NCBI GenBank assembly: GCA_029553475.1
Contig: JAKPKV010000058.1
Coordinates: 1-64,000 of the forward strand
Direction: 5' to 3'
DNA length: 64,000 nucleotides
Source: Armatimonadota bacterium
Lineage (GTDB): Bacteria; Armatimonadota; Hebobacteria; CAIYQO01
The stretch's first letter is position 1. Every line of letters begins with the position of its first letter. Shown in pieces: positions 15,460 through 25,469 of the stretch. The notes under the pieces are model-generated. The model had not been told where the DNA came from. It was given only the letters and a program-made list of their open reading frames with translations, and made no database searches. A program made the position numbers and the translations under genes.

Positions 15460-16452
15460 TTACGCCTTCGCTGTCAACACATCTTTATTCACCGCGTAGC
15501 GCGGGGGCTGCCCGGCGGCATACCGGTCAATCTCCTCGACGATGATCTCGCGGATGCGCATGCCGGCGTCCTCGGAGTACCACGCCAGGTGCGGGGTGAG
15601 GATGGCGTTCGGGAGATCAACGAGCGGGTAGTCGGTCTCCGGCGGCTCTGTATCGTAGACGTCAATGCCCGCCCCGGCGATGACGCCGTTGCGCAAGGCA
15701 TCCGCGAGCGCGCAGACATCCACCATCGGCCCGCGCGCGGTGTTCACCAGGTAGGCGGTGGGCTTCATCAGCGCCAGCGTCTCGGCGTTGACGATGTGGC
15801 GGGTCTCGTCCGTGAGCAGCGTGTGAATGGTGATGAAGTCGGACTCGCGGAAGAGCGTCTCGATATCCACGAAGGTGACGCCTTCCAGCTCCTGCCGGCG
15901 TTTCTCGGAGAGATACGGATCGCAGACGAGGAATCTGAAGCCGAAGGATTTGAGCTTGCGGTAGACGGCGCCGCCGATGCGCCCGCAGCCGAGGATGCCC
16001 AACGTTTTCCCGGCCATGCGGAACATGGGGATGACATCGCGAAAATCCCACTGACCGCGCGCGGAGGACTCGTCCAGCGTTGCGCGGCTGCTGACGATGC
16101 GGCGCGCGCAGGCGAAGATGAGGGCGATGGCCTGTTCGGCGACTTCGTCGGTGCAGTAATCGGGGATATAGACGAGCGGAATGCCGGCTTCGGTAAGCGC
16201 CGACACCTGCACGTTGTCATACCCCGTGCCATGGCGAATCACCAGCTTCACCCTCTCCCACCCGGCCACCACCTCGGGCGTGATGGGCACCATGTTCACC
16301 ACCACGATGTCAGCGTCCTTGGTCGCCGCGATGACCTCGGCGGCGGGGGCGAACTTGAGCTGGTGGCAGGCGAAGTCCATGCCCCGCTTCGCCATCTCCG
16401 CGGCTTCCCACTCCAGGTCCGGCTCGATGAAATCGGTGACGACAACTTTCAT
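15460..16452 (-). CDS. D-isomer-specific 2-hydroxyacid dehydrogenase
   Basis: A 330-residue NAD-dependent dehydrogenase of the phosphoglycerate dehydrogenase/CtBP group. Visible are 'GTGYDNVQ', the Rossmann loop 'GILGCGRIGGAVYRK', an arginine-containing 'VNTARGPMVD' and the catalytic histidine in 'LTPHLAWYS'. It interconverts a 2-keto acid and a D-2-hydroxy acid. No ACT domain is present, so it is not the serine-pathway long form. GAGGT precedes the ATG. It belongs to the AraC-linked cluster. Confidence 0.9.
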   Translation of the reverse strand: MKVVVTDFIEPDLEWEAAEMAKRGMDFACHQLKFAPAAEVIAATKDADIVVVNMVPITPEVVAGWERVKLVIRHGTGYDNVQVSALTEAGIPLVYIPDYCTDEVAEQAIALIFACARRIVSSRATLDESSARGQWDFRDVIPMFRMAGKTLGILGCGRIGGAVYRKLKSFGFRFLVCDPYLSEKRRQELEGVTFVDIETLFRESDFITIHTLLTDETRHIVNAETLALMKPTAYLVNTARGPMVDVCALADALRNGVIAGAGIDVYDTEPPETDYPLVDLPNAILTPHLAWYSEDAGMRIREIIVEEIDRYAAGQPPRYAVNKDVLTAKA

Positions 16453-16489
16453 GTGAGTACCTCGTATTCGCGTTCGCGCAGTCCCCAGT

Positions 16490-17575
16490 TTATCCTGCTA
16501 GACTTTCGCATGTTGCCGCGTCCAGCGTCACCGCCCGCCCGATTTCGGCCGAGCGGTAGATCGCCTCTACCACCTCCAGCGCGCGCAAACCGTCTTCGCC
16601 GGTGATGGTGACGGGCGCGTGGTCGGTGATGGACTTTGCCACGTCCCGCAGGAATTGCACGCCCATGATGCCGCAGTAGCCGGGCGTGGGCGTCAGCTCG
16701 AAATCGAGATGGCGGCGCGGCGCGGCGGCGTATTCGTCGCCGTCGCTGCAGACGAACAGCGTCTCGCGGATGCCCTCAAACGACGGACTCCAGGCGAGCA
16801 CGCCGCCGGTGCCGCGCAGGGACAGGTACAGGTCGCGGCCATAGGGATAGCTGTCCGGCACGGTGTAGGAAATGTCCAGCGCCACCACCGCGCCCGTGCG
16901 GAAGGTGAGGAGGGCGAAGGAGTTGTCCTCGATGTCGTACGCGGTGTTGATCTTCACGTTCTTGCCGATCACCTCGGCCACTTCATCTTGCAGCAGCCAG
17001 CGATAGAGGTCAATCCAGTGCACGCCCAGGTTATACATCGGGCCGCCGCCGCTCAGCGCTTTCGTCAGCATCCACTTCGCGTTGCCCTCAAGGTAGCGGT
17101 TCAGCCGGCCGGCGGCGCAGCGGCCCTCGCAGCCCACCACGCGGCCGAGGATGCCCTCGTCCAGCAGTTTTTTCATGTGGCGCGCCACCGGGTGATAGCG
17201 CCAGAGGTAGGGGGTGGCCAGCACCACGCCGGCCTTCGCCGCCACGGACCGCATCCGCGCCACGCCGGCGGCGTCCGCCGCCATCGGCTTCTCGACGATC
17301 AGGTGGATGCCGCGCTCCGCGCAGGCCACCGCGGCATCCGGGCACTCCACGTGCGGCAGGAAGAGCAGCGCCAGATCGAGCCGCTCCGTAGCGAGCATCG
17401 CCCGCCAGTCGGCGTACCCGCGTACCGGATAGTCCGTCGTGAACGGCCCCAGCACCGCCGGGTTGGCATCCGCCACCGCCGTCACCGTCATCTCCGGCAC
17501 CGAGTCGAACAGCGGCATATACAGCCGCGGGTGTAAATGCGATAAACCGACAAATCCGACGTTGAGCTGCGTCAT
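16490..17575 (-). CDS. Gfo/Idh/MocA family oxidoreductase
   Basis: A 361-residue dehydrogenase, first gene of the minus-strand catabolic cluster. The N-terminal motif is 'NVGFVGLSHLHPRLY', in which the last glycine of the usual GxGxxG is replaced. It also has 'LLFLPHVECPDAAV' and the conserved lysine in 'HLIVEKPMAADA'. It is not a close copy of the second family member at 9289-10371, so the two probably act on different substrates or steps. It is divergently arranged with the AraC regulator, with 137 bases between the start codons. Confidence 0.88.
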   Translation of the reverse strand: MTQLNVGFVGLSHLHPRLYMPLFDSVPEMTVTAVADANPAVLGPFTTDYPVRGYADWRAMLATERLDLALLFLPHVECPDAAVACAERGIHLIVEKPMAADAAGVARMRSVAAKAGVVLATPYLWRYHPVARHMKKLLDEGILGRVVGCEGRCAAGRLNRYLEGNAKWMLTKALSGGGPMYNLGVHWIDLYRWLLQDEVAEVIGKNVKINTAYDIEDNSFALLTFRTGAVVALDISYTVPDSYPYGRDLYLSLRGTGGVLAWSPSFEGIRETLFVCSDGDEYAAAPRRHLDFELTPTPGYCGIMGVQFLRDVAKSITDHAPVTITGEDGLRALEVVEAIYRSAEIGRAVTLDAATCESLAG

Positions 17576-17712
17576 CTCACGACTCTCCTCCGCGTCCTCC
17601 CCGCGCTCCGCGGCGCATGGTGCGCTTACGATGCGACCCGTTAACAGCTTACTCCTCCCGCGGCCATTCTGTCACTGGACATGTCTGCCTTTTTCTTGTA
17701 ATATCCTGCCAA

Positions 17713-18675
17713 ATGCCCACCGCCGTTTCAGACTCTCCCTCTTTTGAGTTCAGCCCAACTCGCCTGCGGCGGCTGTGTCGGCGGGTGATGTTGACCGTGC
17801 CTGCCATCAGTATTGCCGGCGATGCGCTGGCGCTGCTGGACGTGCACACGAACTGGATCGCCCCCGGCCGCGCCATCGCCGAGCACGCGCACTCCTTCTC
17901 CGAGGCGCACATCGTGCTGGACGGCCGCGCCACCCTCGCCACCCCGGAGGTGCGGCAGGTGGGCACCGGCGCGATCCTGCTGTTGGGCCCGAACACGCCC
18001 CACGCCTGGGAGACCGCGGACGATGCGCTGCTCAGCTTCGTGCTCTGGTTCAACCTGGAGGGGGCGGCGCCGGCGGTGCCCCTGCGCTGGGCGATGTCCA
18101 ATCACCTGCTGTGGGTGGTGCGCTGGCTGCTGGCCGAGGTGCAGGAGGGCGCGCCCGGCTGGCATGAGCGCGTGCAGGCCTTCCTCACCGTGCTCCTCTC
18201 CCGGGTGCTCACCCTCACCCGCGGCGCCGACGGCCCCACGCCCGACGCCGAAGCGGACCGCCACCTGGAGGCCCTGGTGCACCACTTCCTCTGGGATAAC
18301 CTGCACCGGCCGCTCACCGTGGCCGAAGTGGCCGCCCACGTGGGGATGAGCGAGCGCAACCTCTACCGGAAATTCCGCGCGCTCACCGGCGAAACGCTCA
18401 TGCGGCGCCTGCTGCGCCTCCGCATCCAGCGCGCGCAAACGCTGCTGGAAGAAAGCGACGCCCCCCTCCCCGACATCGGCCAGCAGGTCGGCATCCCCGA
18501 CCCCGCCTACTTCTGCCGCTGCTTCAAACGCCACACCGGCAGCACCCCGCACCGCTATCGCGTCTATATGCGCGGTGAATCGTCAGCGTCAGCGTCAGCG
18601 AAAGATCGCTCTCCCTACTCCTCGTCCGCCTTCCCCCCGGCGATCCGTCCCAACTCGCCCATCACCTCGGAGTAG
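17713..18675 (+). CDS. AraC-family transcriptional regulator
   Basis: A 320-residue activator-type regulator. The N-terminal cupin (about residues 30-110) has the sugar-pocket pattern 'EHAHSFSEAHIVLDGRA'. The C-terminal double helix-turn-helix runs from about residue 190 ('PLTVAEVAAHVGMSERNLYRKF') to 'IPDPAYFCRCFKRHTGSTPHRYR'. ATG 17713 is preceded by an AT-rich TGTAATAT, a likely -10. Its position, divergent from the dehydrogenase cluster, suggests it senses the sugar that cluster degrades. The last 30 residues come from a GTCAGC microsatellite and a 61-base convergent overlap with the next gene. Confidence 0.9.
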   Translation: MPTAVSDSPSFEFSPTRLRRLCRRVMLTVPAISIAGDALALLDVHTNWIAPGRAIAEHAHSFSEAHIVLDGRATLATPEVRQVGTGAILLLGPNTPHAWETADDALLSFVLWFNLEGAAPAVPLRWAMSNHLLWVVRWLLAEVQEGAPGWHERVQAFLTVLLSRVLTLTRGADGPTPDAEADRHLEALVHHFLWDNLHRPLTVAEVAAHVGMSERNLYRKFRALTGETLMRRLLRLRIQRAQTLLEESDAPLPDIGQQVGIPDPAYFCRCFKRHTGSTPHRYRVYMRGESSASASAKDRSPYSSSAFPPAIRPNSPITSE

Positions 18676-21527
18676 ACAATCGCCGGGACCGCGCCGAAGG
18701 GGATGAGGCGCTCATCAGCTTCCGAGCCGGGTTCGTCGTCTGCATAGCTGCCGATTTTCACCCTGCCCCCACGCACGAAATACGCCTGCCGCAGGGTGAT
18801 CTCGGTATACAGATCCATGCCCACAGACATCCCCTCCAGCATGAGGAAGGCATCCACCCCGGCCGCCGGGAAGGACTTCCAGTAGCTGGTGATGCTCCCG
18901 GCAGCGCCGACGGAACCCCGCCGCCAGCCCAGCCGCTCAGCGCGGCCTTTGAAGGTCATGCCGTTGATGACCGTGCCGGCCAGCTCGGTGTAGCTTCGCG
19001 TCTCGCGCTGCGCGGGGTCGGGGAAGACGACCGGCCGGTCGAGCTGCGAGAAGGGCGGCACGATTTCGTAGTCGGCGCAGTGCGTCACCCAGGCGTCCGT
19101 GCCGTCGTCACCGAGTTCCAGCGGATGCACGATGCCGATGGCGCAGTCCTCCGACAGCGTCACCTCGTCATCCTGGGCATCGGTCAGCGAACCGTCCTCC
19201 AGCGCCTGGAAGGTGAAGAGCAGTGCGCCGTCCGCCCCGTATGCGCCCCACACCAGCCGCGCGCCGAAGGGACGCAGCAGCGGATGGCCCAGGAAGAGCG
19301 CCTGCCAGCGCGCGACGGGCCAGCGGTGCTGGCCCACCATCAGGTTTTCCATCCGCCGCGTCTGCGCCTTCACGACCTCGCGTAGCAAGACGCCCAGTTC
19401 CTTGAACTCCTGCTTCACCTCGGCGGGCACGGCGGCGGGCAGCGAGGCGATTTTCCTGTTCTTCTTCACGTCGAAGAAGCTGAGCTTGCAGTCGAGCCCG
19501 AGGCGGACGATGATGGTCGTTTCCCCGGTGATGATTTCCCGCGGCGTGCCGGGCGCAAAGCCCAGCCAGGGCACCACGCGCTCGCCGAGCTCGTCCGGGG
19601 TGATGCCGCGCGCCCGGGCGGCGTCAGCGAAGGCGTCCACCGCCGCCGCGCCGATGTTTTTCATCTTCACGCGGTAGCGCATCGCCAGCGCATCCACCAG
19701 CATCAGCGCCCCGTCAGTGCCCATCAGCGCCAGCGCCTGCACCGCCCACTCCGCCAGCTTGCCGCGGCTGCTCTCCGCCCACCGGTGAATCTGCGCGGTG
19801 ATCTCCGCCGCCAGCCGGTCATCGCCGAGCATGCCGGCCACGGTCAGCGCCCAGCGGTCCTTCGCGTCCGCGCCCGCGGCGATGAAGGCGCGGTAGATCG
19901 CCGCCGCGAAGGACGCGGAACGCTCCCGGTCGAGCAGCGCGTAGAGCGGCTGCACCTCCAGCGACGGCGTTATCGCCTTCGTGCTCGCCTGCCGGCTCAG
20001 CAGGAAGCGCACCCCCTCCGCCGGCACCTCGTCGCCGTCGGCATAATAGAGCGGCGGCAGTTGCGGGGTCGCCAGCCACGATGCCGGCGGCCAGCGCAGC
20101 TTGCCGGCGCCGCGCAGGATGCGTTCCTCCACCTGGACGCGCGCGAGCGTGTTGCCCTCGGCCGCCCACGCGGGCTGCAGCCCGGCGAAGATGGCGTCGC
20201 GAATCTCCTCCTGCTCCTCCTCGTCCAGCCGCGCCTCCAGCGCCGCCCGCGCGCCGGGCGTGCCCAGGCGCGCGAGCAGCGTCACCGCCACGCGCCGCGT
20301 CTCCGCCTTTTTCTGGCCCAGCAGCGCCACCGCCTGCGGTTCGATGCGCGCGCCGAGCGCGCCCAGCGCGCGGGTGGCGGCATCGCGGACGGGCCGCGAC
20401 GAGTTGCCGGTCAATTTCCACAACGCATCCTCGAACGCCGCGGGATTCCACCGTATGACATACTCGATTATCGTTGCGAGCGTTTGTCCGCTACAGCGCT
20501 GCAACGCGAGGCCCAGCTCCCGTGTGAGCAACGCCGCCTGCGAACCGTCATCATGCGCCGCGAGGCAGCCCAGCGCGGTCAATCGCGTCGCCTCCTCGTT
20601 ATTGCGCATCGCCTGCAGATACACCGGAATGCCTGCCCTGCCAAAGGCGGATGCGCATGCGTGCAGCACCGAGGTCTCCACCCAGGCACTGCGGTTCCGC
20701 GTGCGGAAATACGCCACCAGCTCGTCCACCACCGCGACGCCGTAGTGTTGCAGGACCCAGGGGATTGTCGTGTGATCGAGCTGTTTCCGCGCGGCCTCCA
20801 GCACCATGCGGCCATAGGTCGCCGCGTCATATTCCACCAGGTGCTGCCCGATGAGAAACGCCCGCGCACTATTCGTGAGATCGAACGCGGCGGCGACCTG
20901 CGCCTCATACCGCGCCGGCGCTTTCCGCAGCAGCAGGTCGGCGATCGCCCCCGCCTTATAGGCGTCGCGGCTCCGCAGCAGGCCGTCAACATGCGGCCGC
21001 AAGCGTTCGGGGGCGTGATCGAGGAAGAAAGCGACGATCACGGCGCCGCCAAACGTCGGCAGCTTCAGCAGCGCGCGCAATTCCCGGTCGGACAGTGCCA
21101 ACAGGTAGCGGCCGACGGAGGTGGGCGCCCCGCGCCGGGCCAGCCTGCTGACTTCAGCCGCCATCCCGGGGACGACCTCACCAGGGATACCATGAGTCGT
21201 CAGCGCGGTGCGGATCGCGCCGAAGCAGTCCTGCGAGGGCGCTTCTTTGCCGAGATGCCGATCGAGCCAGCGTCCGAGTTCGGGGGCATCACCCCCGAGG
21301 ATGACGAGATGGATAATGCGGCAATCAATGTCGGTGAATTCGCCGGGAGTGGAGAGCGCCTCGCATATGCGATACCACGGCCAGTGCAGAAGATCACCCT
21401 TCTTCACGGTGACTTGCTGCAGCGCCGCCGAATCACCCGTCAAGACATACTGGGAGGCGAGGGGCAGCAACGCGCGGGTCACCGCCCAGTTTTTCACCGC
21501 ATCAAACGCGGCGGCGTAACGATCCAT
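18615..21527 (-). CDS. DUF4132 domain protein with HEAT-like repeats
   Basis: A 970-residue protein without signal peptide. The first 350 residues are helical and unrecognised. A HEAT-like Ala/Leu/Arg-rich solenoid follows from about 360 to 460, and the C-terminal part is the DUF4132 module, with 'WQALFLGHPLLRPFGARLVWG', 'DYEIVPPFSQLDRPV' and 'LGWRRGSV'. DUF4132 is named after MolR-like proteins; its biochemical role is unknown. ATG 21527 has a strong AGGAGGT, and the longer frame to 21668 would run into the divergent paralogue's leader. GC content is clearly lower in the N-terminal part (20450-21527) than after it. Confidence 0.82.
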   Translation of the reverse strand: MDRYAAAFDAVKNWAVTRALLPLASQYVLTGDSAALQQVTVKKGDLLHWPWYRICEALSTPGEFTDIDCRIIHLVILGGDAPELGRWLDRHLGKEAPSQDCFGAIRTALTTHGIPGEVVPGMAAEVSRLARRGAPTSVGRYLLALSDRELRALLKLPTFGGAVIVAFFLDHAPERLRPHVDGLLRSRDAYKAGAIADLLLRKAPARYEAQVAAAFDLTNSARAFLIGQHLVEYDAATYGRMVLEAARKQLDHTTIPWVLQHYGVAVVDELVAYFRTRNRSAWVETSVLHACASAFGRAGIPVYLQAMRNNEEATRLTALGCLAAHDDGSQAALLTRELGLALQRCSGQTLATIIEYVIRWNPAAFEDALWKLTGNSSRPVRDAATRALGALGARIEPQAVALLGQKKAETRRVAVTLLARLGTPGARAALEARLDEEEQEEIRDAIFAGLQPAWAAEGNTLARVQVEERILRGAGKLRWPPASWLATPQLPPLYYADGDEVPAEGVRFLLSRQASTKAITPSLEVQPLYALLDRERSASFAAAIYRAFIAAGADAKDRWALTVAGMLGDDRLAAEITAQIHRWAESSRGKLAEWAVQALALMGTDGALMLVDALAMRYRVKMKNIGAAAVDAFADAARARGITPDELGERVVPWLGFAPGTPREIITGETTIIVRLGLDCKLSFFDVKKNRKIASLPAAVPAEVKQEFKELGVLLREVVKAQTRRMENLMVGQHRWPVARWQALFLGHPLLRPFGARLVWGAYGADGALLFTFQALEDGSLTDAQDDEVTLSEDCAIGIVHPLELGDDGTDAWVTHCADYEIVPPFSQLDRPVVFPDPAQRETRSYTELAGTVINGMTFKGRAERLGWRRGSVGAAGSITSYWKSFPAAGVDAFLMLEGMSVGMDLYTEITLRQAYFVRGGRVKIGSYADDEPGSEADERLIPFGAVPAIVYSEVMGELGRIAGGKADEE

Positions 21528-21694
21528 GACCAACCTCCTGGTGATCCCTCCCCTGTCGAGGAAGGTACTGCCCATACATTTTGCCGCCAACGGCCCTCTT
21601 CCTACCAGCGGATGAAACGGTTTGTTTGCCACGGAGAGGAACACCGGGCATCGCGGAGAAACTACCATCAGCGACCGAGCACGGAGTGTGCATC

Positions 21695-24600
21695 ATGTTC
21701 GACTGGTTGAAACAGTTCTTCGGCGGCGCTTCTACCGCCACCATCGCCCTGTCCCCGGAGTCTGTATCGCTGCTGCGGCAGGATTTGTCCTCGCTCAAGG
21801 CGGTTGATGCCTCGCTGCCTGATCGCGTGCTGCGGTATGTGCTTGCCGGCGAAGGCGCGGGCGTGCTGGACGTGCTGCGGCGCAAGCCGGAGACGGGATA
21901 CGCACTGCGGCTTCGCTGTTGCAATATTCCGGTACGGTGGATTCCGACAGTTACGCCCGGGCAACCCTACATCGAGCCTCCCCGCCCGCAGTTCTTCGCG
22001 ACGGCCACGGAGCTAACGCCGGATATCGCCCTGCGTCTGGCATATGTGTATGATGCCGCCTCACTTTCCGCCAACCGTGAGCGGCATCTCACGACTATTC
22101 CGGCCTGGCTGGAGATCTTCATTGGGGAAGCCACCCGGATGACAACCTATTGCCACCCCGCGGAATACTGCCTTCCAACGTTTTCGGTGACGCTTCTCGG
22201 AGAAATGCTCACATTGGCCGGTGATGACCCCTGCATGGTACTGGACGCCGTCTTTGAGCTATCAGCGGAGTATACGCGAGCCAATATCGATATCCTCAAT
22301 GTGTACGCCGTGCTACACGGCTTCGGCGCATATGTCGCTCGCCATCCTGACCGCTTCCGCGTACTGTTGTCGGAGGCGAGTCTGAAAACGAAGGTGCTGC
22401 TGCTGCAAACGTTCGCGGAGAAGCAGGTGCATCTTCAACCCTTTGCGCCGGAAATCGTCGCGCTGGCGGTGGGCGCGTCAAAGCAGCTTCGCGAGGTCGC
22501 GCGGCGCATCCTGCGGCAATTTGGCGAGGAGGCGCTGCCATTGATCGAAGGACAGGCGGTCTCCGGCGACACCGACACGCGCATCCACGCCCTGCAGCTT
22601 CTCACGCTGCAGGACGGGTATCACCCGCTGCCATTTCTGCAACGGCGGCTTGCAGAGGAGAAATCGGAGAAGGTGCGGGGGGAGATCGGCACGCTGTTGC
22701 GGCACCTGCCGCATGAGGAACACCCATCCGCGGCGGCGCATGATTTACCGCCGATGCTCGATATCGGTGTGGCTGCGCCCCTCTCACCCGAGTCAGCGCA
22801 GCTCTTCCGCACCTTTATCGCGACGTATAATGCTGCCGTTTGCACCATACGGCAACATCTCTCCGCCGAGGTACGCAAATGGCGCGCGCCGCAGGAGATC
22901 TCGCGGGAGAATGCCCGCACGATATGCAGCGCCATGCACGGCGAGTTGTCCGACGGCAAAGCTCACACGCTCGCCGAGCTCGGACAGCAGTATGACACGG
23001 ACGCCCTCACGAAATCGCTGGGCACCCTGAAAGCCTTCCTCGAGCAGCCGGACGTGCGGATCGTCCACTTCGTGCGCGCGATGCTGCTCACCGGACAACT
23101 CGACGCGTCCGCGATTGAAGACGGGGGCCTCCGCGAAGGGTATCACTACGTCACGCTGCTGCGCCATTATGAGGCGTCACATCACTGTCGAATCGGCATG
23201 CGAGAACTATCCGTCGCGCTCGTCTCTCTCGGCATGGATTCCTCGGTTCCCGGGTGGAGCCGCATCATCCCTCGCCCCTCATTTATCGTGGATGATGATC
23301 TGACGTGGCCGTATTTCGCCGAACATGTCAGTCTGCTGGAACAAGCGCTTGATGTGCGCCCATTCGAACGGGACATCCAGACATGGTACCGCGCGGAAAT
23401 GCGCCGACACGCCTTTGAGGTTCTTGCCGCCTTCCCCACCCCACCCCCCTCCCTCGTCCCCACCCTCTGGCAAATCGCCCTCGGCTCCGCGAAAATCGAG
23501 CGGCCGCTGGCGATGCGCTGCCTGGAGCGGCTGCCGAACGTGCGCGCGGAGCTGATCGCGGCGCTGGGCAGCGGCAAGGGCGAGGTGCGCGCGGTGGCGG
23601 CTGAGTGGCTGGCGAATTTCGGGGCGGCGGAGGCGGTGCCGGCGCTGCGGGCGGCGGTGAAGAAAGAGAAGGCGGATGTGGCGCGGGCGGCGCTGCTCGG
23701 CGCGCTGGACCGCCTGGGGGTGCCGGTGCGCGAGTTCCTCACCCGCGACAGCCTGGCCGGGGAGGCCGCGGCGGGGGTGAAGAAGGGGATTCCGGACTTG
23801 CTGAGCTGGTTCCCCTTCGACCGCCTGCCGGCGGTGCGCTGGGCGGATGCGGAAGAAGCGGTGCCGGCGGCGGTCCTCACCTGGTGGATCGTGCAGCAGG
23901 TGAAGCTCGGGTCGCCCGATCCCTCGCCGCTGTTGCACTGGTACGGGTCGCTGCTCAATGACGCGGATCGCCATGCCCTTGCCCACTTCGTGCTGCAGGC
24001 ATGGCTGGTGCGAGACCAATCGCCGAAATATACCGAAGCCGAAGCGCTCGCCGAGGCACGGCGCCAACACGCGCAGCTTCAGCTTCCCTGGATGACCGTG
24101 GAGGAGATGGCTAAAGAGCTGCTGGCGCAGCGGCTGGGGGCGATGAAAGAAAAGGGCATGCTGGCGCTGGTTGCCGCTTTCGGCGACGCGCGCATCGTGC
24201 CGCCCATCCAGCGTTACCTGAGGGAGTGGTACGGGTATCGCATGGCGCAGTGCAAGGCATTGGTCCATGTGCTCGCCTGGGTGGAGCACGGCGCGGCCAC
24301 CCAAGCGCTGCTCGCCATCGCCACGCGCTTCCGCACGAAGGGGATTCGCGAGGAAGCGGAGGCGTGCGTACAGGCGCTGGCGGAACGCAAAGATTGGACC
24401 GTTGAGGAACTCGCCGACCGTACTATCCCCACCGCCGGCTTTGAGGACGGTCCCGAGCGCGCGCTGGATTACGGCAGCCGCGTCATCACCGCCCGCCTCA
24501 CCCCCGCGCTGGAAATTGGCCTGTGCGATGACGGCGGCAAACTGCTCAACGGCCTGCCCGACCCGCGCAAAGATGATGACCCCGAACTGGTCAAAGCAGC

Positions 24601-25396
24601 GAAAACCTGGCTGTCCGCCGCGCGCAAGGAGCTGAAATCGGTGCTGAGCACGCAGAAGACGCGCCTGTACGAGGCCATGTGCACCGAGCGGTCCTGGCGC
24701 TTCGCGGATTGGCAGGCATACCTGTACGCACACCCCATCATGCACGCCTACTGCCAGCGGCTGGTGTGGATGACGCGCGAGGAGGCGCCGCGCCTCTTCC
24801 GCCCGCTGGATGACGGCACGCTGACCGACTGCGCCGATACCGAAGTGCTGCTGGAACCCGACACCCGCATCGGGCTCGCCCATCGCTGCTTGGCCAACGA
24901 GGAGGTCAGCGCCGCCTGGGCCGCCCACCTCGCCGATTACGAGATCACGCCGCTCTTCGAGCAATTGTCCAAACCATGCTATACGCTGGCGGATGACCGG
25001 CGGCAGGAGACGGAGCTGACCGACTTCACCGGACACCTGCTCTCAGCTTTCCGCCTGCGCGGGCGCGCCACCGCCCTCGGCTACATCCGCGGTCAGGCTG
25101 AAGATGGGGCCTGCTACTACACCTATGGCAAACCCTTCCCCGGCCTCAACCTGGAGGCCGTCATCGCGTTCACCGGCATCAGCCTCCTGGAAGAAGACCG
25201 CACCGTCGCCTTGTTGAAACTCACCTTCATCCGCCCGACGAAAGCGGGTGACGCGCGGTACGCTTACACCTCCCCGCCCGTCCCCCTCGGCGACGTCTCC
25301 CCGGTGCTGCTGAGCGAGTGCTGGAACGACTTGCGCCTGCTCGCGGCGGAGGGGACGGGGTTTGACGCGGAGTGGGAGAAGAAAACGGCATCCTGA
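21695..25396 (+). CDS. DUF4132 domain protein with HEAT-like repeats, divergent paralogue
   Basis: A 1233-residue cytoplasmic protein arranged head to head with the 18615-21527 gene. The region from about residue 585 has a HEAT-like block ('VRAVAAEWLANFGAAEAVPALRAAV'). The DUF4132 module has the same landmarks as the paralogue: 'WQAYLYAHPIMHAYCQRLVW', 'DDGTLTD', 'DYEITPLFEQLSKP' and 'ALGYIRGQ'. ATG 21695 is chosen because conserved sequence begins there. The N-terminal 580 residues are encoded at visibly lower GC (about 52-60% in sampled lines) than the rest (about 75%). The SbcD-like gene starts 73 bases after its stop on the same strand, so they may form one transcript. Confidence 0.82.
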   Translation: MFDWLKQFFGGASTATIALSPESVSLLRQDLSSLKAVDASLPDRVLRYVLAGEGAGVLDVLRRKPETGYALRLRCCNIPVRWIPTVTPGQPYIEPPRPQFFATATELTPDIALRLAYVYDAASLSANRERHLTTIPAWLEIFIGEATRMTTYCHPAEYCLPTFSVTLLGEMLTLAGDDPCMVLDAVFELSAEYTRANIDILNVYAVLHGFGAYVARHPDRFRVLLSEASLKTKVLLLQTFAEKQVHLQPFAPEIVALAVGASKQLREVARRILRQFGEEALPLIEGQAVSGDTDTRIHALQLLTLQDGYHPLPFLQRRLAEEKSEKVRGEIGTLLRHLPHEEHPSAAAHDLPPMLDIGVAAPLSPESAQLFRTFIATYNAAVCTIRQHLSAEVRKWRAPQEISRENARTICSAMHGELSDGKAHTLAELGQQYDTDALTKSLGTLKAFLEQPDVRIVHFVRAMLLTGQLDASAIEDGGLREGYHYVTLLRHYEASHHCRIGMRELSVALVSLGMDSSVPGWSRIIPRPSFIVDDDLTWPYFAEHVSLLEQALDVRPFERDIQTWYRAEMRRHAFEVLAAFPTPPPSLVPTLWQIALGSAKIERPLAMRCLERLPNVRAELIAALGSGKGEVRAVAAEWLANFGAAEAVPALRAAVKKEKADVARAALLGALDRLGVPVREFLTRDSLAGEAAAGVKKGIPDLLSWFPFDRLPAVRWADAEEAVPAAVLTWWIVQQVKLGSPDPSPLLHWYGSLLNDADRHALAHFVLQAWLVRDQSPKYTEAEALAEARRQHAQLQLPWMTVEEMAKELLAQRLGAMKEKGMLALVAAFGDARIVPPIQRYLREWYGYRMAQCKALVHVLAWVEHGAATQALLAIATRFRTKGIREEAEACVQALAERKDWTVEELADRTIPTAGFEDGPERALDYGSRVITARLTPALEIGLCDDGGKLLNGLPDPRKDDDPELVKAAKTWLSAARKELKSVLSTQKTRLYEAMCTERSWRFADWQAYLYAHPIMHAYCQRLVWMTREEAPRLFRPLDDGTLTDCADTEVLLEPDTRIGLAHRCLANEEVSAAWAAHLADYEITPLFEQLSKPCYTLADDRRQETELTDFTGHLLSAFRLRGRATALGYIRGQAEDGACYYTYGKPFPGLNLEAVIAFTGISLLEEDRTVALLKLTFIRPTKAGDARYAYTSPPVPLGDVSPVLLSECWNDLRLLAAEGTGFDAEWEKKTAS

Positions 25397-25469
25397 TCCA
25401 TCAGTCCGGCAGGAGGCGGACGGCGACGCTTGAATCCTTCTTTACGGTACGGGCGAGAGGACGGCGGGC

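Noticed and set aside
18582-18600. GTCAGC microsatellite at the end of the AraC gene as a functional repeat
   Set aside because: Only three copies of six bases are present, in frame, encoding a Ser-Ala tail; this is ordinary slippage sequence.
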